Numbered from the stretch's first letter, positions 33,734 through 43,142 are shown. The stretch: DNA of 64,000 bases from Pseudolysinimonas yzui (GCF_014653215.1 NZ_BNAI01000002.1:1-64000); one strand, 5' to 3'. Notes: generated by a model not told the origin, from the sequence alone. Numbers and translations: made by a program.

Positions 33734-34611
33734 GATTCCTCTGTCACCAGCTCGGCGCTTCGTCGGAGCGCGCGGCGCCTTTCGAGTCGGCGGGCATTGA
33801 GCAGCAGGAAGATCCCGACGACCGCTGCTCCGAGCGCCGTAAGGAGATTGATCTTGATGCCTGCTACCAGGAGTTCGGTCGGATCCAGGCGGAACGACTC
33901 GAACCAGGCGCGGCCGATGCCGTACCACAGCAGGTAGAGGCCGAGGCTGAGGCCCGTGCCCGGTTGGGGCCGGCGGTCGCGGAAGATGGCGCGTTCGATC
34001 AAAAGGATTGTCGCGGCGCCCGCCAGGTTCCAGACGAGCTCGTAGAGGAACAGTGGGTGGAACAGGGTGTCTTCGGGCAGGCCCGCGGGGAATGCCGGGC
34101 TGCCGGGGTCGATCTGCAGGCCCCACGGGAGCGTCGTCGGCGATCCGTAAAGCTCCTGGTTGAAGTAGTTGCCGATGCGACCGACCGCCTGCGCGATGAG
34201 CATCCCGGGAGCCAGAGCGTCGAGGAAGACCAGGAAGTGGAGCTTGGTCCGGCGCGCGCCGATCCAGATACCCACGAGGCCGAACACGACGCCGCCGAAG
34301 ATCGCGATGCCGCCTTCCCACACGTAGAGGATCTTGAGCAGGTCAGCTCCCGGATAGAAGTAGTCGCCCGGGTGGGTGACGACGTGATAGAGGCGCCCGC
34401 CGACGATCCCGAACGGGACCGCCCACAGTGCGATGTCGATCGCCTCATTGCCCTGATGTCCGGCCGCGCGGAGCCTTCGGCTGGTCAGCAGCACGGCGAG
34501 GACGACGCCGATGAGAATGAAGACCGCGTAGAAGTGCAGCCGAAACGGGCCGAGATCGATGTAGCTGATATCCGGACTCGGAATGGACATGGGCAGTTGC
34601 GGCAAGATCAT
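33730..34611 (-). CDS. lgt: Prolipoprotein diacylglyceryl transferase
   Basis: A 293-residue Lgt with seven or so membrane helices. Hallmarks: LHFYAVFILIGVVLA (about 25-39), GGRLYHVVTHPG (about 75-86), EGGIAIFGGVVFG (about 99-111), the Lgt signature GRIGNYFNQELYG (about 142-154), and HPLFLYELVWN (about 182-192). It transfers diacylglyceryl from phosphatidylglycerol to the lipobox cysteine of prolipoproteins. It starts by overlapping the tlpA stop and ends by overlapping resB. A housekeeping lgt probably exists elsewhere, so this may be a second, cluster-dedicated copy serving the lipoproteins of the island. Confidence 0.92.
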   Translation of the reverse strand: MILPQLPMSIPSPDISYIDLGPFRLHFYAVFILIGVVLAVLLTSRRLRAAGHQGNEAIDIALWAVPFGIVGGRLYHVVTHPGDYFYPGADLLKILYVWEGGIAIFGGVVFGLVGIWIGARRTKLHFLVFLDALAPGMLIAQAVGRIGNYFNQELYGSPTTLPWGLQIDPGSPAFPAGLPEDTLFHPLFLYELVWNLAGAATILLIERAIFRDRRPQPGTGLSLGLYLLWYGIGRAWFESFRLDPTELLVAGIKINLLTALGAAVVGIFLLLNARRLERRRALRRSAELVTEES

Positions 34612-35243
34612 CCTTCTTCTCCAATCACGTCTTCGATCAGCGTCTCCAGTACCGACCGATCGGGGATCTGCCCGATGATGCGTGAGGCCACGCGTCCCTC
34701 GCGGTCGAGGACGATCGTCGTGGGTACCGCGTTCGGGGCGATCTGCCCCGCGAACGCGAGTTGAACTTCTCCGGCCCCGGCGTCGAGGATCGACGGATAG
34801 GTGATACCGAACGTGTCGGAGAAGGCACCTGCGGTGGCCGCCTGGTCGCGCACGTCGACCCCGATGAACACCACGCCGTCGGGTAGGAACTGCTGATTCA
34901 GCGACTCCAGATCGGGGGCTTCGGCTCGACAGGGTGGGCAGGCGGCGTACCAGAAGTTGACGACCACGACCGACCCGAGCCAGTCGTCGGAGCTGGCCGT
35001 GCCGCCGGTGTCGAGCTCGCCCGAGAACGCGATCGGGGCTCCCCGCTCGGCCCGAGGGATCTCGGTGATGGTTCCGGTACCAGTGATGTAGTCGCCACCG
35101 ACCTCGGTGAGGTCGGTGGACTCGGGCGCGCAGCCGCTCAGTAATATCGCGATCGCAGCGCCGGCCAAGAGGAGGACCCCGGGCCGATGGAGGTCGCGGG
35201 CACGGGGGTCCGTGCCGCTGGGGGAGTCGGAATAGCTCAACAT
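34608..35243 (-). CDS. TlpA/ResA-like thioredoxin lipoprotein
   Basis: A 211-residue lipoprotein thiol-disulfide oxidoreductase. The signal segment ends in a lipobox, AILLSGC (Cys around 38). The thioredoxin domain has VVNFWYAACPPCRAEAPDLE (split, about 93-112), with the CPPC-type active site typical of ResA. It keeps the CXXCH of apocytochrome c reduced, fed by CcdA. Its lipobox would be processed by Lgt and LspA, both encoded in the window. First gene of the leftward cytochrome cluster; 226 bp of non-coding DNA lies upstream with no clear signal. Confidence 0.9.
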   Translation of the reverse strand: MLSYSDSPSGTDPRARDLHRPGVLLLAGAAIAILLSGCAPESTDLTEVGGDYITGTGTITEIPRAERGAPIAFSGELDTGGTASSDDWLGSVVVVNFWYAACPPCRAEAPDLESLNQQFLPDGVVFIGVDVRDQAATAGAFSDTFGITYPSILDAGAGEVQLAFAGQIAPNAVPTTIVLDREGRVASRIIGQIPDRSVLETLIEDVIGEEG

Positions 35244-35469
35244 TCACTCTCTCGGGCGCGAACGCCCGCGGGGTCAGGGCCTGGTGGCCCGCGGATCGAC
35301 GGGTGCGGCTGGGGCCGCGTCGCCAGCGCGATGAGGTTCGGCATAGGCCGCCGAGAGCAGAAGCGAAGCGAGCGCTCGCGAAGGAGTCGCTGTCGCTCAA
35401 TCAGCAGGGTGCTGACCGATGCCCGTCACCGTGGACGCTGGGTCTGTCGCTGAACACGACCGCCCGGTG

Positions 35470-35907
35470 TCAGGTCCGACTGATCGAGAGGAGATGAAGG
35501 GAAGGCGGCGTAGGCGGTGCGAGCGCCGCCGCCCGCGCGGCGAGGCTCACGAGGACCTGACGGAGGAATCTCCATCGAGTCACGAGCAGGTCTGTGGCGA
35601 GGAGTGCCACGGCAACGAGCAAGGCAAGCACGCACGCCCCGGCGACCACCTCATGTGTCGGCGCACACACGACACCGCACCGTTCACCGTCCGGCACTGT
35701 CATGCTTCGATCCATGGCCGGAGCTATCACTTGCTCAGCAGAAGGAAGCGCCTGCGTGGCGGCGGCGACACTGCCAGAGCCGCTCGCGTCCTTGATAGTT
35801 CCCTCTTGCATGGCAAGAAGGCAAACGAGAATGGCAGCTACGCCGAGCAGGCCGATCGCCAGCCGACGCCAGGCGCGTGGATGCACGTCTGCAGTCAAGC
35901 TCGTCAT
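35470..35907 (-). CDS. DUF6153-family small membrane protein
   Basis: A 145-residue protein with an N-terminal membrane segment (LAIGLLGVAAILVCLLAM, about 16-33), a short exported loop with Cys/His motif (GERCGVVCAPTHEVVAGAC, split, about 75-93) and a second helix (VLALLVAVALLATDLLV). It ends PPSLHLLSISRT. A second copy of this type at 42.0 kb shares the layout and the C-terminal SISRT. DUF6153 proteins recur beside copper genes in actinobacteria; the CX(3-4)CxPxH pattern suggests metal binding. The ATG at 35907 follows GGGAGGTG; a longer frame lacks support. Confidence 0.65.
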   Translation of the reverse strand: MTSLTADVHPRAWRRLAIGLLGVAAILVCLLAMQEGTIKDASGSGSVAAATQALPSAEQVIAPAMDRSMTVPDGERCGVVCAPTHEVVAGACVLALLVAVALLATDLLVTRWRFLRQVLVSLAARAAALAPPTPPSLHLLSISRT

Positions 35908-36046
35908 GCACACCTCCCGGCCACCAGTCGATCTGAGAAGTCTAGCGGCGCAGGGACGGCCCAAATTCGGCAGCGAGTAGGTCTCTCGTGCCCTTCCCAT
36001 AGAATCCGACGACGATGAAATTGACGGAAGCTTCGGAGTGCGGAGC

Positions 36047-37168
36047 ATGACCGGCGTTCTCGTGATCAACGCTGGCTCATCGACCGTCAAGTGGAAGCTC
36101 ATCGACCGAAGCTCCCGCTACGAGGTCCGTGGCGGGATCGTGGAGCGCCTCGTTGTGCCGGGCGATGACGGGTTGGACCACGAGGCGGCGTTCCGCTCGA
36201 TCCTCGCGGGTCTACACGACGAGGACATATCGGTCGTCGGTCACCGTGTGGTGCACGGCGGTACCCGGTTCACGACAGCCACGCTCGTCACCGACGAGGT
36301 GGAAGCGCGAATCGACGAGCTCTCGGCACTTGCGCCGCTGCACAACCCGGTCAATCTGGCAGGAATCCGCGCCACCCGCGCCGCGTTTCCCGATCTCCCC
36401 CAAGTCGCAGTATTCGACACTGCCTTTCATCAGACCCTCCCGGCGGCGGCGACGACCTACGCGCTTCCCGCGCAGCTCACCGAACGGCACGGCATCCGCC
36501 GCTACGGCTTTCACGGAATCTCGTACCAGCACGTGTCGGCGCGCGCAGCCGAGCTGCTCGGGCGTCCGCTTTCGGAGCTACGACTCATCCTCTTCCACCT
36601 GGGCAATGGGGCCTCGGTGTGCGCGATGTCCGCCGGTCGCTCAGTGGAGACCTCGATGGGGATGACGCCGCTCGAGGGGCTGGTGATGGGCAGTCGCTCC
36701 GGCGACCTCGACCCGGGCGTGATCTTGCTGCTCGGCCGCGCCGGGGTCGATTGGAACGAGCTGGAGATGATCCTTACCCGCGAGAGCGGATTGCGTGGGC
36801 TCGTCGGCACCGGGGACATGCGCGACATTCACGCCGCGGCGGTCGCAGGGGATGTCAAGGCGGCGGCGGCCCTCGACGTTTACCACCACCGTCTCCGCCA
36901 CTACCTCGGGGCCTACCTCGCCCAGCTCGGAGGCGCCGACGCGATCGTCTTCACAGCCGGTGTCGGGGCGAACTCTGCCGCGACACGCGCCGCGACGCTG
37001 GCCAGCCTCGAGGAGTTCGGCATCCTGATGGACGATGGGCTCAATCAGGCGGCAGGGGGCCAGGCGCGCGTGATCTCCGCGGCCGACTCGCGGGCCGCCG
37101 TGCTTGTCGTTCCCACCGACGAGGAACTCGAGATCGCGCGCCAGTCCATTGAAGTCGTGGGGCGTTAG
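36047..37168 (+). CDS. ackA: Acetate kinase
   Basis: A 373-residue acetate kinase converting acetyl-phosphate and ADP to acetate and ATP. Family signatures: VLVINAGSSTVKWKL (3-17), GFHGISYQHVSARA (about 156-169), LFHLGNGASVCA (about 186-197), MTPLEGLVMGSRSGDLDPG (about 207-225) and FTAGVGANSA (about 306-315). Slightly shorter than typical (about 400), but all motifs are present. No phosphotransacetylase is adjacent; acetyl-phosphate could come from the phosphoketolase at 50.1 kb. An alternative GTG start lies three codons upstream at 36038. Single gene, separated by 138 bp from the divergent DUF6153 gene. Confidence 0.93.
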   Translation: MTGVLVINAGSSTVKWKLIDRSSRYEVRGGIVERLVVPGDDGLDHEAAFRSILAGLHDEDISVVGHRVVHGGTRFTTATLVTDEVEARIDELSALAPLHNPVNLAGIRATRAAFPDLPQVAVFDTAFHQTLPAAATTYALPAQLTERHGIRRYGFHGISYQHVSARAAELLGRPLSELRLILFHLGNGASVCAMSAGRSVETSMGMTPLEGLVMGSRSGDLDPGVILLLGRAGVDWNELEMILTRESGLRGLVGTGDMRDIHAAAVAGDVKAAAALDVYHHRLRHYLGAYLAQLGGADAIVFTAGVGANSAATRAATLASLEEFGILMDDGLNQAAGGQARVISAADSRAAVLVVPTDEELEIARQSIEVVGR

Positions 37169-37232
37169 ACCTGAAGCGCCGCGTGTCTTCTCCGCGCTGC
37201 CACACACCAGCGATTGCGCCGAGGTTGCGAGC

Positions 37233-37249
37233 ATACCCGGGAGGGGTAT
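37233..37249 (+). promoter_or_regulatory. CsoR-type operator, ATACCC-N5-GGGTAT
   Basis: ATACCC at 37233-37238 and GGGTAT at 37244-37249 flank GGGAG, giving the G/C-rich palindrome of copper-responsive CsoR sites. It overlaps the start codon of the following gene (ATG at 37248). An identical arrangement precedes copA (38815-38831), and csoR is encoded at 41.6 kb, so copper-dependent control is likely. If the gene is transcribed from very close upstream, bound CsoR would cover the start region directly. Confidence 0.75.
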
Positions 37250-38747
37250 GCTCGCCTTCGTGAGTGACGACTACCCCGAATCCCTCGGTGCCGAATCTCG
37301 ACCGCGCTGGAAAGATGGCCGAAGCGCGGCGCCGCTTGTGGTGCGATGGCTCGCAGTTACCGCGGGTTTGTCGGCAATCGTTGCGACCTATTGGGATGGC
37401 GCCTGGCACACCGCGATCGGTCGCGACAGTGCTCTCGAACCTCCCCACTTGCTTCTTTACTCGAGTCTCACCGTAGCTGCCGTTGCTGTCGGTGTTTGGG
37501 CCCTCACCACTGCGGTGAGGGAGCGGTCGATCTTCTCGGTTCTCAGGCAGCGGGCCCTGTTGCTTTCGCTCGGCGCTCTGGTGGGCATCGCCGCCTCCGC
37601 GGGCCTCGATGTTCTGTGGCATGACTATTTCAGCCGGGACGCGGTGCTCTGGTCTCCTCCGCACCTGTTGTCGGTCATCGCGAGCCTGGTGCTGATAGTC
37701 GGCCTGACGGCGAGCGGGGGCGGTGAGAACCGGTCGATGGCGATCGGCATCGGTCTGGGCGCGGTACTGCTGGCGACGTCGATGATTCCGGTTATGGAGT
37801 ACGACTCTCGCGTCCCGCAGTTCACCGAGATCGCCTACCTCCCGATCGTTGTCGTCGCGGCGTTGTTCGCCGCGTGGGTGATCGACTTCGCCGTCAAGGG
37901 TGCGCGAGTGATGGCGGTGGCCGTTTCGGCGGTCATCGCTGTCCGAGCGGTGATCTGGGGCGTGTTGTCTGCGGCGGGCTGGCCCACCGTCGACGTCCCA
38001 TTTGCTCTGCTGGGGCTCGCGGTTCTCGACCTACCGGTGCGTCGTCGGGTCGATCGAGTCGTGCTCGCGGCGGTCGCGATGTCCGTAATCCAGCTTGTGG
38101 TATCCGCTACCGGCTTGAGCAGCGTTGCGCTTGAGGCGGTGATTCCGGCCGCCGTGGCCGTGCTCGCCGTGGCCGTGGTTGCGCTGCTCGTTGCACGGCG
38201 TATCGGTGGCGTTCGGATCGCTGCTGTCGCGCTCGTCGTTCTCGGTGCCTCCGCACAACTCGGGGCCACGCCCGCACAGGCCCACGATCCTGGGCAGGGC
38301 ACCGAGCGTGGGGAGATCTCGATGAGTGTCGACTGGGTGGATTCTCGGGTCACTGTTGTGGTTGAACCGGTTTCGTCGACCGTGCCGATCGAGTTCGACC
38401 GAATCGTCGCTCGACGAGCTGGCGAGGTCGTCGAGGCAACGATCGAGGTACAAGGGGCTGGGAACGGCATCGTCCGAGCCTCCATTGAGCTTGACGGGGG
38501 TGACTTGTGGTTCGTCTACGCCGAATTCTCTTCGCCGGAAGGCACTCTCGAGTCGTGGATCACCGTCGAGGCGGGGGAGTCAGATTCCGGGATTCGACCG
38601 CTCTACGAGCCTCCGACGGCCCCCGTCACGGATCCGGAGTTCTTGGCGGCGAGCGTTGCCCTCTACCTGCTGGCCGCTGCGCTGCTCGCCTGGGCCATTC
38701 GCGTTGTCGCCGTGTCTAAGCGGGCCCCCGTAGCGACCACGTCGTAG
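37248..38747 (+). CDS. Polytopic membrane protein with exported C-terminal domain
   Basis: A 499-residue membrane protein of no recognised family. About ten hydrophobic segments (residues 25-340) are followed by a signal-like AQLGATPAQAHDPG junction (about 345), a beta-rich exported domain (about 360-460) and a last membrane helix (LAASVALYLLAAALLAWAIR, about 466-485). N-terminal histidines (HTAIGRD, LEPPHLLLY, LDVLWHDYF, SPPHLLSVIAS) could bind copper or heme, as in CopD-like proteins. The start ATG sits inside a CsoR-type operator with GGGAGGGG just upstream. Copper control is the best functional hint; transport or sensing of copper is inferred. Confidence 0.65.
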   Translation: MLAFVSDDYPESLGAESRPRWKDGRSAAPLVVRWLAVTAGLSAIVATYWDGAWHTAIGRDSALEPPHLLLYSSLTVAAVAVGVWALTTAVRERSIFSVLRQRALLLSLGALVGIAASAGLDVLWHDYFSRDAVLWSPPHLLSVIASLVLIVGLTASGGGENRSMAIGIGLGAVLLATSMIPVMEYDSRVPQFTEIAYLPIVVVAALFAAWVIDFAVKGARVMAVAVSAVIAVRAVIWGVLSAAGWPTVDVPFALLGLAVLDLPVRRRVDRVVLAAVAMSVIQLVVSATGLSSVALEAVIPAAVAVLAVAVVALLVARRIGGVRIAAVALVVLGASAQLGATPAQAHDPGQGTERGEISMSVDWVDSRVTVVVEPVSSTVPIEFDRIVARRAGEVVEATIEVQGAGNGIVRASIELDGGDLWFVYAEFSSPEGTLESWITVEAGESDSGIRPLYEPPTAPVTDPEFLAASVALYLLAAALLAWAIRVVAVSKRAPVATTS

Positions 38748-38814
38748 CGATTCGGCCGCTGATCGAGGAGATGGCTGATGTTTTGCCTGGAATAGCTCCC
38801 TGGCCCCCATCCTT

Positions 38815-38831
38815 ATACCCCCAGAGGGTAT
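38815..38831 (+). promoter_or_regulatory. CsoR-type operator upstream of copA
   Basis: ATACCC (38815-38820), CCAGA (38821-38825) and GGGTAT (38826-38831) match the pseudo-palindromic copper-responsive CsoR site. It lies 54 bp upstream of the copA GTG start, within the expected promoter. The same arms and five-base spacing occur at 37233-37249. CsoR without copper should repress copA. Confidence 0.8.
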
Positions 38832-38885
38832 CATCACCGATGAGGTCCGGCGTCGCGCCGTCAACCGAGCAGGAGGAGTAACGCC

Positions 38886-41630
38886 GTGAGTGTCCTTATC
38901 GTGGTCGCAGCCGTGCTACTGACTGGTCTGTTGGCGTGGTACTTCTTCGCCCCACGTGCCTCGAAGCGCGCCGCCGTCGAGGGCGATCTGCAGGTCCAGA
39001 CGATCACCGTGAGAGGTGGCTACTCGCCGAGCGTGGTCGAGGTGGTGCAGGGTGTCCGCACTCGGTTGCTGTTCGACCGGCAGGAGACCGGCGAATGCTC
39101 ATCCCGAGTCGTTCTGCCGGACTTCAAGGTGAACCAGAGCCTGCCCGCCTACACGACCACCGCCGTGGAGTTCGTGCCGGATGAGGTCGGCGATTTCGGC
39201 TTCGCGTGCGGGATGAACATGCTGCACGGCACGGTGAAGGTGCTCCCCGCGTCCGCGGATGCACCGCACACGGCGACAGCTGTGCTCGAGGCACCCGCCA
39301 TCGTCGAGATGGTCGCGACCGGATCAGTCGCCGACGCGATGGAGGACGAGGGGGCCCAGGAGGCGGCGGAGCACGCCAGGGAGATCGCTGACCTCAGGCG
39401 CCGGGTGATCGTCGGCGCTGTGCTGACGCTGCCGGTGTTCCTCTCGGTGATGGCTCATGACGTGTTCGGGGCTTCGTGGGTGCCGCCTCTTCTGCTCGCA
39501 CCGTGGTTCCAGTTCCTGTTGGTGACGCCGGTGATGTTCTATACCGGATGGCCGATCCACCGCACCGGATGGTTGGCGCTGGGCAACCGGCAGGCCGAGA
39601 TGAACTCGCTGATCACGTTGGGCACGATCGCCGCATACGGGTTCAGCCTGGTGGCCGCCTTCTTGCCCTGGGTGCTGCCGGCGGATGCTCGCGGGGTGTA
39701 CTTCGAGGCGGTGGGCGTCATCCTCACCTTGATCTTGCTCGGTCGACTACTGGAGACCAGGGCCAAGGCCGGCACGGGCGAGGCGATCCGTACTTTGATC
39801 GGCCTGCAGCCCCGCACCGCGCGCGTGGTCCGCGGCGACAGCGAGCTGGAGATCCCGGTCGGCGAAGTTGTCGTGGGCGACATCGTGGTGATCCGTCCGG
39901 GCGAGAAGCTCCCGGTCGATGGCCAGGTGACAGAAGGCAGCTCCCCGGTCGATGAAGCGATGATCACCGGTGAGCCGATGCCGGTGGTCAAGTCCGCCGG
40001 CGACACGGTGATCGGCGCGACCATCAATCAGACCGGGTCGATCCGTTACGCCGCGACCAAGGTCGGCGCGGACACGATGCTCGCGCAGATCATCCGGCTG
40101 GTCCGTGAGGCTCAGGGCTCCAAGGCGCCGATCCAGCGGCTGGCAGACAAGGTCTCCAGCTACTTCGTCCCGGCCGTCATCGCCATCGCGATATGGACGT
40201 TCGCCGTCTGGTGGCTGGTCGGACCGCCGCCAGCTGGCGTATACGCCCTGGTCGCGGCCGTCGCCGTGCTGATCATCGCCTGCCCCTGCGCGCTCGGGCT
40301 GGCCACCCCGCTGTCCATCACCGTCGCCGCGGGCAAGGCCGCCGGCAACGGCATCCTGATCCGTTCCGCCGAAGCTCTCGAGACCGCCCACAAGGTCAAC
40401 ACCGTCGTGCTGGACAAGACCGGCACGATCACCAACGGCACCCCGACCCTGACCGACGTGCTACCTGCCGACGGATTCGATGCCGACGAGCTGCTCGCAC
40501 TGATCGCCGCCGCCGAGCGCGATTCGGAGCACCCGTTGGCGACCGCGATCGTCGCGGCCGCCGAGGATCGCGGCCTCGACACCCTGCGGTCGAGCACGTT
40601 CGAATCGATCACCGGCCAGGGCGTGCGCGCTCTCGTGGACGGCAGGACGGTCCTGGTGGGCAACGCCCGCCTGCTGACCGCGGCCGGGATCGACGCCTCG
40701 ATCCTGACCGCAGACCTAGAGGCACTGGCCGCCGACGGCAAGACGCCGATGCTTGCCGCAATCGACGGACGCCCCGCCGGCGTCGTCGGGGTGGCAGACA
40801 CGATCAAGGACGGGTCGATCGCCGCGATCGCCGACTTGGCGGCGCGCGGGATCGATGTCGTCATGATGACCGGAGACAACCGCGCGACCGCCGCGGCGAT
40901 CGCCCGTCAGGTCGGCATCGCACGGGTGGTCGCGGAAGTCATGCCCGAGCACAAGGCCCGCGAGGTCCGTCGCCTGCAAGGGGAAGGTCGCGTCGTCGGG
41001 ATGGTCGGCGACGGTATCAACGACGCACCCGCGCTGGCGCAGGCGGATGTCGGCTCAGCGATCGGCACCGGGACCGACGTGGCGATCGAGGCCTCCGACA
41101 TCACCCTGATCTCCGGCAACCTGGGCGGACTGGTCACGGCGATCGACCTGTCCCGCGCCACGATGCGCAACATCCGGCAGAACCTGCTGTTCGCATTCGG
41201 GTACAACGTGGTCGGCATCCCGCTCGCTGCGGGTGTGCTGTACCCGGCGTTCGGTCTGCTGCTCAGCCCCATGATCGCCGCCCTGGCGATGGCCCTGTCA
41301 TCGCTGTCCGTCGTGACCAACTCCAGCCGGCTCCGCCGGTTCACCCCCAAGCCCGTGGCCACCCCGGCCGCGGTCCCGATCACCGACCCGGTGGTCGAGA
41401 TCGGCAACCAACAAACAGATGAGGACCAATCCATGGCACACCACACCGAGCACACGACCGACCACACCGCCCTCGTCACCGACCCCGTCTGCGGCATGAG
41501 GATCGACCCGAAGACGGCCGCCACGACCCGCGAGCACGACGGGACGACGTTCTACTTCTGCTCCACCGGCTGCGCCGACACCTTCGACGCGGACCCCCAC
41601 CGTTATGGCCACCCGCATGCAGCACACTGA
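38886..41630 (+). CDS. copA: Copper-exporting P-type ATPase with cupredoxin and YHS domains
   Basis: A 914-residue P1B ATPase with unusual ends. After an N-terminal membrane helix (2-20), residues about 35-122 form a cupredoxin-like domain ([12 protein letters not shown], then a [14 protein letters not shown] and [16 protein letters not shown] pair with Cys, Met and His ligands). The pump follows: TGEP (about 362), the metal motif CPC (about 465-467, in [13 protein letters not shown]), DKTGT (about 509) and [10 protein letters not shown] (about 710). The C-terminus is a His-rich linker and a YHS domain ([10 protein letters not shown], then [13 protein letters not shown], about 865-902). It probably expels Cu(I). 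GTG start with a strong GGAGGAG site. csoR overlaps its end. It lacks an N-terminal HMA domain. Confidence 0.92.
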   Translation: MSVLIVVAAVLLTGLLAWYFFAPRASKRAAVEGDLQVQTITVRGGYSPSVVEVVQGVRTRLLFDRQETGECSSRVVLPDFKVNQSLPAYTTTAVEFVPDEVGDFGFACGMNMLHGTVKVLPASADAPHTATAVLEAPAIVEMVATGSVADAMEDEGAQEAAEHAREIADLRRRVIVGAVLTLPVFLSVMAHDVFGASWVPPLLLAPWFQFLLVTPVMFYTGWPIHRTGWLALGNRQAEMNSLITLGTIAAYGFSLVAAFLPWVLPADARGVYFEAVGVILTLILLGRLLETRAKAGTGEAIRTLIGLQPRTARVVRGDSELEIPVGEVVVGDIVVIRPGEKLPVDGQVTEGSSPVDEAMITGEPMPVVKSAGDTVIGATINQTGSIRYAATKVGADTMLAQIIRLVREAQGSKAPIQRLADKVSSYFVPAVIAIAIWTFAVWWLVGPPPAGVYALVAAVAVLIIACPCALGLATPLSITVAAGKAAGNGILIRSAEALETAHKVNTVVLDKTGTITNGTPTLTDVLPADGFDADELLALIAAAERDSEHPLATAIVAAAEDRGLDTLRSSTFESITGQGVRALVDGRTVLVGNARLLTAAGIDASILTADLEALAADGKTPMLAAIDGRPAGVVGVADTIKDGSIAAIADLAARGIDVVMMTGDNRATAAAIARQVGIARVVAEVMPEHKAREVRRLQGEGRVVGMVGDGINDAPALAQADVGSAIGTGTDVAIEASDITLISGNLGGLVTAIDLSRATMRNIRQNLLFAFGYNVVGIPLAAGVLYPAFGLLLSPMIAALAMALSSLSVVTNSSRLRRFTPKPVATPAAVPITDPVVEIGNQQTDEDQSMAHHTEHTTDHTALVTDPVCGMRIDPKTAATTREHDGTTFYFCSTGCADTFDADPHRYGHPHAAH

Positions 41631-41937
41631 ACACGCGCCGACAGAGGATCACAGTGCGCACGGATACCTCGGCAACAAGGATGCTCTGCTGACTCGACTA
41701 CGGAAGATCGAAGGCCAGGTCCGTGGGGTGGCGAGAATGATCGACGGTGACACGTACTGCATCGACGTGCTGACCCAGGTCGCCGCTACCACCAGGGCGC
41801 TCGAGGCGGTGGCCCTTGCGCTCCTGGAGGATCACCTCACGCATTGTGTGGCTGAAGCCACCGCACAAGGTGGCTCGGTCGCGGAGGAGAAGCTGCGCGA
41901 GGCCAGCGCAGCGATCGCGCGATTGGTGCGGTCGTAG
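41605..41937 (+). CDS. csoR: CsoR copper-sensing repressor
   Basis: A 110-residue CsoR/RcnR-family repressor. The core is [31 protein letters not shown] (split, about 30-60) followed by EDHLTHCV. The Cys-His-Cys copper ligands are Cys in YCIDVL (about 52), His in DHLTHC (about 77) and the following Cys (about 81). Copper binding releases DNA, de-repressing the two operators at 37.2 and 38.8 kb. It begins inside the end of copA; an alternative ATG is at 41617. The His-rich start ([14 protein letters not shown]) is an extra compared with compact CsoR proteins. Confidence 0.93.
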   Translation: MATRMQHTEHAPTEDHSAHGYLGNKDALLTRLRKIEGQVRGVARMIDGDTYCIDVLTQVAATTRALEAVALALLEDHLTHCVAEATAQGGSVAEEKLREASAAIARLVRS

Positions 41938-42001
41938 GCACCGCACGTCCTACGGCGACGCGCGGGCGCTTCAGGCGATCTGACAGAAACGCATCTACCC
42001 T

Positions 42002-42451
42002 TTGAGTGGAATGGTGACTCTCTCAGCGATTCGATCGGTCGCGCACCCGCCCACTGCGGCGGTGCGGACGTTGTTGTTGAGTCTTCTCGGCGTTGCCGCA
42101 GTCGTCGTCGGCCTCCTGGCGATGCACACGTTCAGCCTTGACGAACCGACCCACACCCCGGCTGCGGCGGTATCGCCGATGGAGCACCAAGCGGGTGAGA
42201 CCGCTCGCTCTCCTGAACCGCCCGCGACATCGAGTGACTGCGGCACGTCTGGATGTGAGCCGATGCACGCCATGGGCTTCATGGCATGTCTGCTCGCTCT
42301 CCTTGTCGTTTCGCTCGTATTCGGTGCCGCGCCACACATCTCGCGCTGGCTGGCGAACTTGCGGACTGACGGCCGAGTGCTGCTCTCCGCGCTGCTCGCA
42401 GCGGTACCAGCCCCACCTTCTCTGATCTCGCTCTCAATCAGTCGAACGTGA
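42002..42451 (+). CDS. DUF6153-family small membrane protein, second copy
   Basis: A 149-residue paralogue of the protein at 35.5 kb. N-terminal membrane segment (LLLSLLGVAAVVVGLLAM, about 24-41), an exported Cys/His loop (SDCGTSGCEPMHAMGFMAC, about 78-96), a second helix (LLALLVVSLVFGAA) and the shared end PPSLISLSISRT. The start is uncertain: TTG at 42002 or ATG at 42011, neither with a strong ribosome-binding site. It follows csoR by 64 bp, so it may belong to the copper regulon. Metal binding by CGxxGCxPMH is inferred. Confidence 0.65.
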   Translation: MSGMVTLSAIRSVAHPPTAAVRTLLLSLLGVAAVVVGLLAMHTFSLDEPTHTPAAAVSPMEHQAGETARSPEPPATSSDCGTSGCEPMHAMGFMACLLALLVVSLVFGAAPHISRWLANLRTDGRVLLSALLAAVPAPPSLISLSISRT

Positions 42452-42539
42452 TTCGGCGCAGCCTGCCATCGCGCAGGCGTGCCCTCGCGCGCATTCGCGC
42501 GTCCGAATCCGATCAACTCGACTGAAAGAAGCAACCATC

Positions 42540-43139
42540 ATGAAGTTCCGCACCGCAGCGATCGCCTCAGCGGCGCTCGCGATCGCACTTGTTCTTGCCG
42601 GATGTTCCAACGCCGGCATGGCAGGGATGGACCACGGGACCGGCGCTGATCCCTCCGCGGAGTCCATCGACACTACCTTCAACGCCGCCGATGAGACGTT
42701 CGTGACGGGCATGATCCCCCACCACGAACAAGCTCTCTCGATGGCCGCCATGGTGCTCGACAAGGAGGGCGTGGACCCGAGAGTCGTCGCCCTCGCTGAG
42801 CGAATCCTGGCCGCTCAGCAGCCCGAGATCGACCTCATGAACTCCTGGCTGGAAGCCTGGGGGGTGGACCCCGACATGGGCGAGATGGAAGGAATGGACC
42901 ACAGCGGCGCAGGCTTGATGTCGGACGACGACATGGCCGCGCTCGAAGCTGCGACCGGCCCCGAAGCGTCGAGACTGTTCCTCGAGCAAATGGTGCAGCA
43001 CCACACCGGCGCCATCGAGATGGCTCAGCAGGAGCTGGACAACGGTGAAAACGCCGACGCCCTCGACCTGGCACAAACGATCATCGACGCCCAGACTGCG
43101 GAGATTGACGAGATGCAGGAGCTTCTCTCGCAGCTGTGA
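42540..43139 (+). CDS. DUF305 copper-associated lipoprotein
   Basis: A 199-residue lipoprotein. Signal ends in lipobox LVLAGC (Cys22). Two ferritin-like DUF305 helical repeats carry HH signatures: FVTGMIPHHEQALSMA (about 55-70) and FLEQMVQHHTGAIEMA (about 145-160). The intervening linker is Met/Asp/Gly/His-rich (MGEMEGMDHSGAG), as in proteins binding copper. DUF305 proteins recur with copper resistance genes. ATG preceded by GAAAGAAG. A strong hairpin follows the stop codon. Confidence 0.88.
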   Translation: MKFRTAAIASAALAIALVLAGCSNAGMAGMDHGTGADPSAESIDTTFNAADETFVTGMIPHHEQALSMAAMVLDKEGVDPRVVALAERILAAQQPEIDLMNSWLEAWGVDPDMGEMEGMDHSGAGLMSDDDMAALEAATGPEASRLFLEQMVQHHTGAIEMAQQELDNGENADALDLAQTIIDAQTAEIDEMQELLSQL

Positions 43140-43142
43140 GCC

